A stretch of DNA of 7,809 bases from Thiomonas sp. (GCA_027451915.1 DAIDHU010000444.1:1-7809); one strand, 5' to 3'. Positions 1-6,285 are shown, numbered from the stretch's first letter. Made by a program: numbers and translations. The notes: generated from the sequence alone by a model not told the origin.

Positions 1-2
1 TG

Positions 3-215
3 CTGTTCACCAGCAGCCTGGGCTCGGCGCACGGCGACGGCGCGCTGCTGGCCCTGGATACTGGCGACGGCAGCGCTTCGGTGCTGCATGCCTTCGGCCC
101 GGGGGACGTCTCCGCGCCCTCGGGCAACCTGGTGCAGGGCGCCCAGGGCCATGTCTACGGCACCGCGCCCTTCGGCGGCACCCATGGGCAGGGCGGGGTA
201 TTCGAAGCCTGCTGA
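3..215 (+). CDS. C-terminal fragment of a tripartite-repeat (choice-of-anchor-like) protein
   Basis: Open from the left edge to a TGA at 213-215, giving 70 visible residues; the true start lies outside the window. The frame is rich in Gly, Ala and Ser. It ends with a segment of the form GNLVQGAQGHVYGTAPFGG followed by HGQGGVFEAC. This matches the pattern 'G-x-L-x-Q-G-x-x-G-x-x-Y-G-T-x-x-x-G-G ... G-x-V-F' seen in repeated units of the choice-of-anchor tripartite repeat family (predicted beta-propeller-like, often exported). An earlier half-unit, LLALDTGDGSASVLHAF, fits the other part of such a repeat. The function of these proteins is unknown. The gene converges on the marC-like gene with only five bases between the stop codons. 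The family call rests on one and a half repeats, so it is moderately sure. Confidence 0.6.
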   Translation: MFTSSLGSAHGDGALLALDTGDGSASVLHAFGPGDVSAPSGNLVQGAQGHVYGTAPFGGTHGQGGVFEAC

Positions 216-220
216 GCCTG

Positions 221-823
221 CTAGCGCATCAGGAAGTAGCTGCGCAGGCCTTCGAGCAGCATGTTCACGGCGATGGCCGAGACGATCAGGCCCATGAGTT
301 TCTCGGCCGCGCGCATCACCGCATCCCCCAGGCGCTGGAACATCTGCTCGGCCAGCAGCAGCAGGCCGGTGGTGATGGCCATGGCCGCGGTGAGCGCGCC
401 CACGCGCAAGACCACGGCACCCGGATTCGCGGAACTGAGCAACAGCACCGCGGCCAGCGCCGACGGGCCCGCCAGCAGCGGAACGGCCAGAGGGAAGATC
501 AGCGGCTCGCGTTGCTCGCCCTGACCGAACATGGTCTCCGAGCCCGAAAAGATCATCTTGATGGCCACCAGCAGCAGGATCACCCCGCCGGCCACTTCCA
601 GCGAGGCCTGGCGCAGCCCCAGGAGCTCCAGGAAGCCGCGGCCTCCGGCCATGAAGGCCAGCAGGACCAGATAGGCGATGAGGCTCTCGCGCAGGGTGAC
701 CCAGGCCCGCCGCCGCGACGGCAACTCGTGCGTGACGGCCAGGAACACCGGCATGTTGCCGAAGGGGTCCAGGATCAGCAGCAGCAGGATCAGCGTGGAC
801 CAGAAGTCATGGCTGGGGAACAT
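221..823 (-). CDS. MarC/YhgN family inner-membrane protein
   Basis: This 200-residue protein is close to the usual length of about 200 for the MarC (UPF0056) family. About six hydrophobic segments are visible, near residues 9-30, 46-64, 74-92, 107-130, 138-158 and 174-196. Family hallmarks are the DPFGN motif at 19-23 in the first segment, the PLAVPLLAGPSA motif at 111-122, and a C-terminal SAIAVNMLLEGL segment. MarC was once linked to multiple antibiotic resistance in E. coli, but that role was not upheld and the transported substrate, if any, is unknown. The N-terminus (MFPSHDFW) leads straight into the first membrane segment, and a GAGG lies five bases before the ATG (829-832 on the complement), which supports this start. 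It follows xerD by 48 bases on the same strand and may be its operon partner, with no obvious functional link. YhgN-like is the closest named relative I can suggest. Confidence 0.9.
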   Translation of the reverse strand: MFPSHDFWSTLILLLLILDPFGNMPVFLAVTHELPSRRRAWVTLRESLIAYLVLLAFMAGGRGFLELLGLRQASLEVAGGVILLLVAIKMIFSGSETMFGQGEQREPLIFPLAVPLLAGPSALAAVLLLSSANPGAVVLRVGALTAAMAITTGLLLLAEQMFQRLGDAVMRAAEKLMGLIVSAIAVNMLLEGLRSYFLMR

Positions 824-871
824 CGCGGCCTCGGGTACGGGAATCGGAAGCGAAGCATGCCCGCGACGGGC

Positions 872-1870
872 TCAGGCTCGCGGGTGGTGGCGCGCATGCA
901 GCTGGCGCAGGCGCTCGCGCGCCACGTGGGTGTAGATCTGGGTGGTGGAGATGTCCGCGTGGCCCAGCAGGAGTTGCACCACGCGCAGGTCGGCGCCGTG
1001 GTCCAGCAGGTGGGTGGCGAAGGCGTGGCGCAGCGTATGCGGCGACAAGGGCGAGTCGATGCCCGCGCGATGCGCCAGCGCCCGCAGGCGGGTCCAGAAC
1101 ATCTGGCGGGTCATCCCCGCCGGGGCGCCGCGCCCGCGCCCGGCGCTGCGCGCCGTGACGAACACGAAATCGCTGGGGGCTCCGTGCAGCAGTTCGGCGC
1201 GCGCCGCATCCAGGTAGCGCCGCAGCCATTGCGAGGCCTGCTCGCCGAAGGGCACCAGGCGATCCTTGCCTCCCTTGCCGCGCACCACCCGCACCACGCC
1301 TTCGTCCAGGCTGAGGTCGGCGATGCGCAGGCCCACCAGCTCGCTCACCCGCAGGCCACTGGCATACAGGAGTTCGAGCATGGCGCGATCGCGCAGGCCC
1401 AGCGCCTGGTCCAGCGCGGGCGCCTCCAGCAGCGCCTCCACCTGGGCCTCGCTGAGGGTCGAGGGACGCCGTGCCGGTTGTCGCGCCCGCTCGAGCTTGA
1501 GCGTGGGGTCGTCCGCGCGCCGGCCCTCGCGCACCTGCCATGCGTAAAAGCGCCGCAGCGCGACCAGGCGGCGATTCGACGCGCTGGCCTTGCTGCCGGC
1601 GAAGCGCGCGGCCAGGTAGGCCATCACCTCGGCCTCTCCCGCCTGCTCCAGGCCACAGCGCCCGCTGGAGGCCAGCCAGCGCGCGAAAAGGCCCAGATCG
1701 CCGCGATAGGCCGCCAGGGTATTGGCCGCCAGTCCCTGCTCCAGCCACAGCGCGTCGCAAAAGGCGTCGATGGCCGCCTGGCAGGCGTCGCGCGGCGGCG
1801 GCCAGGCGTCGCTGGGGCGCCGGCGCCCGCGGCGCGCGGGAGCCGGCGCGGGGGCCCGCGCCTCAGGCAT
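872..1870 (-). CDS. xerD: Tyrosine recombinase XerD (dif-site chromosome dimer resolution)
   Basis: This is a 332-residue tyrosine recombinase. With XerC it resolves chromosome dimers at dif near the division septum, under FtsK control. An N-terminal core-binding (SAM-like) domain spans about 32-115 (NTLAAYRGDL, RRFYAWQ). The catalytic domain spans about 138-325 and has all expected residues: R174 in ASGLRVSEL, K199 in RGKGGKDR, H278 and R281 in SPHTLRHAF, H304 in LLGHADISTTQ, and nucleophile Y313 in QIYTHV. I chose the ATG at 1868-1870, which overlaps the end of ogt by eight bases (ATGCCTGA). An in-frame ATG further upstream (1952-1954) would add a Cys/Arg-rich tail lying wholly inside ogt. 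Residues 1-30 are an Ala/Pro/Arg-rich extension absent from the 298-residue E. coli protein. XerD is favoured over XerC by context and overall similarity, not by a decisive residue. Translational coupling to ogt is likely. Confidence 0.9.
   Translation of the reverse strand: MPEARAPAPAPARRGRRRPSDAWPPPRDACQAAIDAFCDALWLEQGLAANTLAAYRGDLGLFARWLASSGRCGLEQAGEAEVMAYLAARFAGSKASASNRRLVALRRFYAWQVREGRRADDPTLKLERARQPARRPSTLSEAQVEALLEAPALDQALGLRDRAMLELLYASGLRVSELVGLRIADLSLDEGVVRVVRGKGGKDRLVPFGEQASQWLRRYLDAARAELLHGAPSDFVFVTARSAGRGRGAPAGMTRQMFWTRLRALAHRAGIDSPLSPHTLRHAFATHLLDHGADLRVVQLLLGHADISTTQIYTHVARERLRQLHARHHPRA
1845..1862 (-). repeat. Inverted repeat just after the ogt stop, in the xerD initiation region
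   Basis: GGCGCGGG-CC-CCCGCGCC on the minus strand is a perfect 8-bp stem with a two-base centre. It begins directly after the ogt TGA and covers xerD codons 3 to 9. In RNA it would form a stable hairpin just downstream of the xerD ATG. There is no T-run, so it is not a standard terminator. Confidence 0.45.
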
Positions 1871-2408
1871 CGAACAAGCCCGGCGACCGCGCTGGCAGTG
1901 CGCCCTCGTGGCACAGCAGCCAGCGCTTGATGCGCAGCAATTCCCCTCCCGCATCCGTGGAATGGGCGAAGCCGCCCAGGCCCGCGGCGCCGATCACGCG
2001 GTGGCAGGGCACCAACGGCGCGAAGGGATTGGCGCCGCAGGCCTGGCCGACCGCACGCGCCGCGCTGCCGAGTTCGCGCGCCAGATCGCCGTAGCTGCGC
2101 GTGCGCCCGACCGGAATGTCGCACAGCGCCGCCCACACCCGGCGCTGGAAGGCGCTGCCACGCGGCGCCAGCGCGAGCTCGGGGCGCTGGCGCGGGTCGC
2201 GGCAATAGGCCTGCAGCTGCGCCTGCAACTCGCGCAGCAGGGGCGTTCGCGCGGACCTGAGCGCGCCGGGCACGGCCGGGCCGACCAGGTACTCCGTGCA
2301 GAGCAGCGCATCGGCGCTGCAACGCACGCCGAGCCGGCCGAAGGGAAGCTCCAGCACGGCATCCCAGGGCTCGGGGTCCGGGCGCGAAGCAGTCGACATG
2401 GACATCAT
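1863..2408 (-). CDS. ogt: Methylated-DNA--protein-cysteine S-methyltransferase (Ogt/AGT type)
   Basis: This 181-residue suicide repair protein moves the alkyl group from O6-alkylguanine (or O4-alkylthymine) to its own cysteine. The C-terminal DNA-binding/active-site domain starts near residue 86. Its features are FQRRVWAAL (87-95), IPVGRTRSYGDLA (98-110, recognition helix region), the RAVGQACGANP motif (118-128, with arginine finger R118 and hinge N127) and the active-site PCHRV (134-138, C135). The N-terminal 80 residues form the variable domain. No Ada-type zinc domain or AraC domain is present, so this is the constitutive Ogt-like form. ATG codons occur at 2406-2408, 2403-2405 and 2397-2399. 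I take the first because a -10-like hexamer sits six bases before it. It follows queG by 15 bases and overlaps xerD by eight, consistent with co-transcription. Confidence 0.92.
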   Translation of the reverse strand: MMSMSTASRPDPEPWDAVLELPFGRLGVRCSADALLCTEYLVGPAVPGALRSARTPLLRELQAQLQAYCRDPRQRPELALAPRGSAFQRRVWAALCDIPVGRTRSYGDLARELGSAARAVGQACGANPFAPLVPCHRVIGAAGLGGFAHSTDAGGELLRIKRWLLCHEGALPARSPGLFDA

Positions 2409-2414
2409 GGCACC

Positions 2415-2420
2415 ATGCTA
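2415..2420 (-). promoter_or_regulatory. -10-like hexamer TAGCAT six bases before ogt ATG
   Basis: Read on the minus strand the sequence is TAGCAT, GGTGCC, ATG, lying in the 15-base gap after the queG stop codon. It has the same hexamer and spacing as at queG, within a shared 9-mer CGTAGCATG. This suggests an internal leaderless promoter for ogt-xerD in addition to read-through from queG. No -35 is recognisable in the overlapping end of queG, so confidence is low. Confidence 0.3.
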
Positions 2421-2423
2421 CGG

Positions 2424-3587
2424 TCAGCCGGGTGTCCGCGCCGCCGCGGGGGCGCCCGCGTCGCCGCCCGGCTGCTGGTCCAGCGCCCATCGCACATGCT
2501 CGGCGACCATCGCATCGGCCCCCGGCAAGGCGGCGCGCAAAGCCTCCTCCAGCAGGGGCTGCAGCGGGTCGCCGGGCGTCAGCGCGCGGCGCGCATTGCC
2601 CAGCGCGACCGCCAGGTTGCGGCGCCAGCGCGCGTAGCCGATGCGGCGGATCGCGCTGCCTTCGGTGCGGGCTTCGAATGCCCCCTGGTCCCAGGCCCAC
2701 AGCTCCAGCAGCGTGGCCTGGTCCAGGCCTTGGCGGGGAAGGAAGTCCGGCAGGGGCGAGCGCCGCGCCCAGCGGTTCCAGGGGCAGGCCAGCTGGCAGT
2801 CGTCGCAGCCGTACACGCGATTGCCCATGGGCGCGCGCAAGGCTTCGGGAATGGGCCCGTCGAGCTCGATGCTCAGATAGGAGATGCAGCGCCGCGCGTC
2901 GACCACGTAGGGCCGGACGATGGCGCGCGTGGGACAGACATCGAGGCAGCGCGTGCAGCTGCCGCAATGCCCCTCCAGCGGCGCGTCCACCGGCAGATCC
3001 AGGTCGGTGTAGATCTCTCCCAGGAAAAACATCGAGCCGGCATCCCGGTGCAGCAGCAGGCTGTGCTTGCCGCGCCAGCCCAGGCCGGCCCGCGCGGCCA
3101 GCGCCACCTCGGGCACCGGCGCGGAGTCGGTGAAGGCGCGCAGCACCCGCGGCTGCGCCTGGCGGGCGATGAATTCCGCCAGGCGGCCCAGGCGCTGGCG
3201 CAGCACGCGGTGGTAATCCCGGCCCCGCGCGTACACCGACACCACCGCCTGCTGCGGCTGTCCCAGGCGCTGCCATTCCATCGCCCGCCAGCCCGGAGGC
3301 GCCTGTTCGGGCAGGTAGTCCAGGCGCGCGGTGATCACCCGCAGCGTGCCGGGCAGCAACTCGGAGGGCCGCGCACGCGTCATGCCGTGGCGGGCCATGT
3401 AGTCCATGGTGCCGTGCATGCCCTGCTCCAGCCAGCGCGCCAGGTGCGCCTCGGTATCGCCCAGCTGCAGGTCGCTGACGGCGATCTGGGACAATCCCAG
3501 CGCCTGCGCGCGCTCGCGGATGTCGCGCAGCAGCCGCGCGCCGTCGAAGCCTTGCGCCGGGGCCGGATTTGCATGCTCGGGGGCCAT
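2424..3587 (-). CDS. queG: Epoxyqueuosine reductase QueG
   Basis: This 387-residue cobalamin- and iron-sulfur-dependent enzyme carries out the last step of queuosine synthesis, reducing epoxyqueuosine to queuosine at position 34 of GUN-anticodon tRNAs. The first 4Fe-4S set is C208, C211, C214 and C218 (CGSCTRCLDVCPTRAI). The second is C261, C264 and C268 (YGCDDCQLACPWN), with C234 in the DARRCISYL segment completing the eight cysteines. The FTDSAPVPE motif carries the probable catalytic Asp (D154), and GWRGKHSLLLH is the family's conserved mid-region. The C-terminal part from about 290 resembles the HEAT-like tRNA-contact region. The start at 3587 is the outermost ATG and sits 12 residues before the conserved region. 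It is divergent from tsaE (46-base gap) and heads the ogt-xerD block. No Shine-Dalgarno is visible, but a TAGCAT hexamer lies six bases before the ATG. Confidence 0.96.
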   Translation of the reverse strand: MAPEHANPAPAQGFDGARLLRDIRERAQALGLSQIAVSDLQLGDTEAHLARWLEQGMHGTMDYMARHGMTRARPSELLPGTLRVITARLDYLPEQAPPGWRAMEWQRLGQPQQAVVSVYARGRDYHRVLRQRLGRLAEFIARQAQPRVLRAFTDSAPVPEVALAARAGLGWRGKHSLLLHRDAGSMFFLGEIYTDLDLPVDAPLEGHCGSCTRCLDVCPTRAIVRPYVVDARRCISYLSIELDGPIPEALRAPMGNRVYGCDDCQLACPWNRWARRSPLPDFLPRQGLDQATLLELWAWDQGAFEARTEGSAIRRIGYARWRRNLAVALGNARRALTPGDPLQPLLEEALRAALPGADAMVAEHVRWALDQQPGGDAGAPAAARTPG

Positions 3588-3593
3588 GCCGGC

Positions 3594-3599
3594 ATGCTA
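3594..3599 (-). promoter_or_regulatory. -10-like hexamer TAGCAT six bases before queG ATG
   Basis: Read on the minus strand the sequence is TAGCAT, GCCGGC, ATG. TAGCAT keeps T1, A2, A5 and T6 of the -10 consensus. A start site at the usual distance would fall on or beside the initiation codon, giving a leaderless queG mRNA. No Shine-Dalgarno competes with this reading. The -35 region (TGGGGA at 17 bases spacing) is poor. Confidence 0.35.
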
Positions 3600-3633
3600 C
3601 GCAATGCGGCCCCCATTCCCCACGCCCGAGTCC

Positions 3634-4155
3634 ATGACCGCCCTCCTCCTCCGGCATTGCCCCGACGATTCCGCCACCTCGCAGCTGGGCGCCGAGCTGG
3701 GACGCGCGCTGCGCGCCCGCGGCCTGCCCCCGCTGCTCATCACCCTGCATGGGGAACTCGGCGCGGGCAAGACCACGCTGGTACGCGCAACCTTGCGGGC
3801 CCTGGGCGTGACAGGGCGTATCAAAAGCCCCAGTTATGCGTTGGTAGAACCCTACAGCCTGGAAAAACTTGACCTAGAATTGAAGCGTTCTGTCCAGATA
3901 ACGGCCTATCATATTGATCTGTATCGATTTTCATCTCCCGACGAATGGCTGGATGCCGGTCTGGGGGATGTACTCGACGGCAAGTCCCTGTGTTTCGTGG
4001 AATGGCCCGAACGGGCGCCGGGCTTGCCGAGGGCGGATCTGGATATCCGTATCGCCGCGCGGGGCGACTCCCGCGAGGTCTCGTTGCACAGCGGCAGCCC
4101 CGCCGGGGATGCCGTGATCGAAGGCTGGGCGGGCGCGCAGGCGCACGCCGGATGA
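3634..4155 (+). CDS. tsaE: tRNA t6A37 synthesis ATPase TsaE
   Basis: This 173-residue P-loop ATPase works with TsaD and TsaB to make N6-threonylcarbamoyladenosine at position 37 of ANN-decoding tRNAs. Walker A is GELGAGKTT (40-48; K46, T47). The SPSYALVEPY segment (65-74) is the switch/substrate region. HIDLYRF (93-99) carries the conserved acidic residue D95, and FVEWPE (121-126) carries the conserved Glu. Between VEPYSLEKL and YHIDLYRF there are about ten residues more than in E. coli TsaE (residues about 79-90, DLELKRSVQ and following), lying in an AT-rich DNA patch. The reading frame stays intact and all motifs are kept, so the protein is probably functional. I chose the ATG at 3634; an upstream in-frame ATG at 3604 would add only MRPPFPTPES, which is not family-like. 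No clear Shine-Dalgarno is visible. It is followed by amiC after 43 bases, as in the tsaE-amidase-mutL neighbourhood of many proteobacteria. Confidence 0.95.
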   Translation: MTALLLRHCPDDSATSQLGAELGRALRARGLPPLLITLHGELGAGKTTLVRATLRALGVTGRIKSPSYALVEPYSLEKLDLELKRSVQITAYHIDLYRFSSPDEWLDAGLGDVLDGKSLCFVEWPERAPGLPRADLDIRIAARGDSREVSLHSGSPAGDAVIEGWAGAQAHAG

Positions 4156-4183
4156 CGCGCCGGGCCCACCCGGCGCGCCGCGC

Positions 4184-4190
4184 AAGGGAG
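4184..4190 (+). promoter_or_regulatory. Ribosome binding site of amiC
   Basis: AAGGGAG lies eight bases before the ATG at 4199-4201. It is the clearest Shine-Dalgarno match in the window, and it fixes the amiC start ahead of the Tat signal. The 43-base tsaE-amiC gap holds no evident promoter, so amiC is probably translated from a tsaE-amiC transcript. Confidence 0.75.
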
Positions 4191-4198
4191 AGCCCGAC

Positions 4199-5548
4199 AT
4201 GACCGTAGACCGTCGCAGGTTCCTGTATCAGAGCTCCAGCATCGCCCTGCTGCTGAGCGCGCCGAGCATCGCGCGCGGCGCGACCATCGTGGCGGTGCGA
4301 GTGTGGCCGGCCCCCGAGTACACACGGGTCACCCTGGAGTCGGACCAGGCGCTCAGCGCCAGCCATTTCCTGGTTCCCGATCCGCCGCGCCTGGTGGTGG
4401 ACGTGAAGGGCCTGAACCTGGACCCGCAGCTGCGCGAGCTGGTCGGCAAGATCCGCCCGGACGACCCCTTCATCCGCGATGTGCGCGTGGCGCAGTTCGC
4501 GCCGGACGTGGTGCGCCTGGTGCTGGACCTGAAGCAGCCGGTGCACCCTCAGGTGTTCAGCCTGCCCCCGGTGGCCGCCTATCGCAACCGACTGGTCTTC
4601 GATCTGTACCCGATGGGTCCCGACTCCCTGCTGGCGCTGGCGAAGCAGCAGCCGCGGCGCGCCACGGCCGAGGCCACCTCGCTCACCCGGCCGCGCGAGG
4701 ACACGCTGGGCGAATGGCTGCAGCAGCACCGCTCCAGCCTGGATGGGCCCGATGCGCCCGAGGTGGCGCGGGACCAGTCGGAGCGCCCGCCGACCCTGGC
4801 GCGTCAGGATCCCCCGCGCCGCGACCGGCGTCCGCAACGCAGCGTGCTGCTGATGATCGATCCCGGCCATGGTGGCGAGGACCCCGGCGCGACCGGGCCC
4901 AGCGGCGTGCACGAGAAGGACATGGTGCTCCTGATCGGGCACGAACTGCGGGAAATGGTCCAGAGCACCCCCAACCTGCGGGTGGGGATGACGCGCGACA
5001 GCGACTTTTTCGTGCCCCTGTGGATGCGCGTGGAAAAAGCCCAGCGCGCCAACGCCGACCTGTTCACGTCCATCCATGCCGATGGCTGGTACACGCCGCA
5101 GGCGCGCGGAGCCTCGGTGTTCTGCCTGTCCGAGGGCGGCGCCTCGAGTGTGGAGGCGCGGCTCATGGCCCAGCGCGAGAACGCCGCCGACGCCATCGGG
5201 GGCATCGACATCCAGGCCCACGATTACCAGGTCGCCAAGGTCATGCTCGACATGTCGACCACCGCGCAGATCGACGCCAGCCTGAAGATGGCCGGCCCCA
5301 CCCTGCGGCGCATGGGTTCCATCGTGCATTTGCACTCGCGCCAGGTGCAGCAGGCCGGCTTCGTGGTGCTCAAGTCGCCCACGGTGCCGTCGATGCTGGT
5401 GGAGACCGCGTTCATCAGCAATCCGGAGGAGGAGGCGCGGCTGCAGACACCCGCCTATCGCCGCAAGGTGGCGCGCGCGATTCTCGAGGGCATCCGTGAC
5501 TACCTCAGCACCCGGCCGCCGCTGGCGCGGCGCCGCACCATGGTCTGA
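4199..5548 (+). CDS. amiC: N-acetylmuramoyl-L-alanine amidase AmiC, Tat-exported, AMIN plus Amidase_3
   Basis: This 449-residue periplasmic zinc amidase cleaves the bond between MurNAc and L-Ala in septal peptidoglycan during daughter-cell separation. The N-terminus has a twin-arginine signal (DRRRFLYQ at 4-11, then a hydrophobic stretch to about residue 22 and likely cleavage near ARGA at 25-28), so export is folded via Tat, as known for E. coli AmiC. An AMIN septal-targeting domain spans about 29-138. A polar, Arg/Pro-rich linker runs over about 140-212. Amidase_3 (about 214-440) shows the zinc ligands H224 (IDPGHGGEDPG), E239 (HEKDM) and H293 (SIHAD), with catalytic Glu E402 (LVETAFISNPEEE). 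The region 320-375 matches the inserted helix that blocks the active site until an EnvC/NlpD-type activator binds. It follows tsaE with a good ribosome binding site and converges on dedA. Confidence 0.95.
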   Translation: MTVDRRRFLYQSSSIALLLSAPSIARGATIVAVRVWPAPEYTRVTLESDQALSASHFLVPDPPRLVVDVKGLNLDPQLRELVGKIRPDDPFIRDVRVAQFAPDVVRLVLDLKQPVHPQVFSLPPVAAYRNRLVFDLYPMGPDSLLALAKQQPRRATAEATSLTRPREDTLGEWLQQHRSSLDGPDAPEVARDQSERPPTLARQDPPRRDRRPQRSVLLMIDPGHGGEDPGATGPSGVHEKDMVLLIGHELREMVQSTPNLRVGMTRDSDFFVPLWMRVEKAQRANADLFTSIHADGWYTPQARGASVFCLSEGGASSVEARLMAQRENAADAIGGIDIQAHDYQVAKVMLDMSTTAQIDASLKMAGPTLRRMGSIVHLHSRQVQQAGFVVLKSPTVPSMLVETAFISNPEEEARLQTPAYRRKVARAILEGIRDYLSTRPPLARRRTMV

Positions 5549-5572
5549 GGCCGCGCATGCACGGTCCGGCTC

Positions 5573-5599
5573 GCGGCGAAGCCGCCGGCCGGGCCCGGC
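5573..5599. terminator. Possible hairpins between convergent amiC and dedA
   Basis: The 60-base gap between the two stop codons holds a 5-bp hairpin, GCGGC-GAA-GCCGC (5573-5585), and right after it a 12-base perfect palindrome, GCCGGGCCCGGC (5588-5599). Neither is followed by a T-run on either strand, so an intrinsic terminator is not established. They may slow polymerase from both sides, or simply reflect high GC. Confidence 0.25.
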
Positions 5600-5608
5600 G
5601 CCGACGGC

Positions 5609-6250
5609 TCAGGCGCGACGCGCGCGAGCGCGCAGCCAGCCCAGGCCCAGGGGCAGCAGCGAAATCACCACCACCGCCAGGCTCATGGCCGGCAGGTGCG
5701 CGCGCACCCAGGGCAGGTTGCCGAAGGCGTATCCGGCGCCCATGAGCAGCCCCACCCACAGCGCCGCGCCCAGCGCATTGAAACCCAGGAAGCGCGCGTA
5801 GGACATGCGCGCCACGCCCGCGACGAAGGGTGCGAAGGTGCGAACGATGGGAATGAAGCGGGCGCTGACCACGGTGATGCCGCCGTAGCGCTCGTAGAAG
5901 GCGTGCGCGCGGTCGAAGGCGCGGCGGTTGAACCAGCGGCTGTGCTGCCACGAGAACACCCGATGCCCGACGGCGCTTCCGATGCCGTAGTTCAGCGAAT
6001 CCCCGAGCACCGCCGCCGCCCACAGCAGCGCCAGCCCCACGCCCAGGTGCAGCTGGCCCGAGGCGCACAGCGCCCCCACCACGAACAGCATGGAGTCCCC
6101 GGGCAGGAAGGGGGTCACCACCAGGCCTGTCTCGAGGAACACGATGCCGAACAGCAGCGCCCAGATCCAGGCGCCGTACACGCCGATCAGGCGGGTCAGC
6201 TCGGCGTCGAAATGCAGCAGAAGGTGGATCAGCTCTAGGATCTGGTGCAT
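5609..6250 (-). CDS. dedA: DedA family membrane protein
   Basis: This 213-residue polytopic inner-membrane protein of the SNARE-associated/VTT (DedA) superfamily has several hydrophobic segments (about 29-49, 52-62, 70-92, 152-178 and 188-207). It keeps all four charged residues known to be essential in E. coli YqjA: E40 and D52 in ETGLVVTPFLPGDSML (40-55), and R131 and R137 in ARFIPIVRTFAPF (130-142). The N-terminus (MHQILELIHLLLHFD) aligns with that of E. coli DedA, which supports the start at 6250 over an ATG 30 codons upstream that would overlap mutL. DedA proteins affect proton-motive-force maintenance and envelope integrity, and some act as undecaprenyl-phosphate or phospholipid translocases. 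Which of these applies here is unknown. It lies in reverse orientation between amiC and mutL and diverges from mutL across 49 bases. No good Shine-Dalgarno is visible. Confidence 0.93.
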   Translation of the reverse strand: MHQILELIHLLLHFDAELTRLIGVYGAWIWALLFGIVFLETGLVVTPFLPGDSMLFVVGALCASGQLHLGVGLALLWAAAVLGDSLNYGIGSAVGHRVFSWQHSRWFNRRAFDRAHAFYERYGGITVVSARFIPIVRTFAPFVAGVARMSYARFLGFNALGAALWVGLLMGAGYAFGNLPWVRAHLPAMSLAVVVISLLPLGLGWLRARARRA

Positions 6251-6285
6251 CGTGCGCGGCGCCCGCCCCCGGTCGAAAGCGCGAA

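Noticed and set aside
872..1870. xerD as a phage or integron integrase marking a mobile island
   Set aside because: It has XerD length and core organisation, sits in a housekeeping block, and shows no flanking tRNA, att repeats or cargo genes.
1871..1954. 28-codon N-terminal extension of xerD from an upstream ATG
   Set aside because: It lies entirely in ogt coding sequence in another frame and gives a Cys/Arg-rich peptide unlike XerD.
1624..3750. Long minus-strand open frame overlapping queG and ogt in another phase
   Set aside because: Its sequence is a shifted-frame reading of queG, ogt and part of xerD, low-complexity Arg/Ala/Gly with no domain.
1722..3872. Long plus-strand open frame antisense to xerD, ogt and queG
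   Set aside because: Composition is Arg/Ala/Gln-rich without recognisable domains, and the complementary strand encodes three clear enzymes. Long antisense frames are expected at this GC content.
3869..3915. Promoter-like pieces in the AT-rich patch of tsaE (TTGACC, TTGAAG, TAGAAT, TATCAT)
   Set aside because: No -35/-10 pair has spacing of 16 to 18 bases, and the nearest downstream gene start is about 290 bases away, so I do not call an internal amiC promoter.
3821..5335. Minus-strand open frame of 504 codons opposite tsaE and amiC
   Set aside because: Antisense shadow of amiC; no membrane, signal or domain features of its own.
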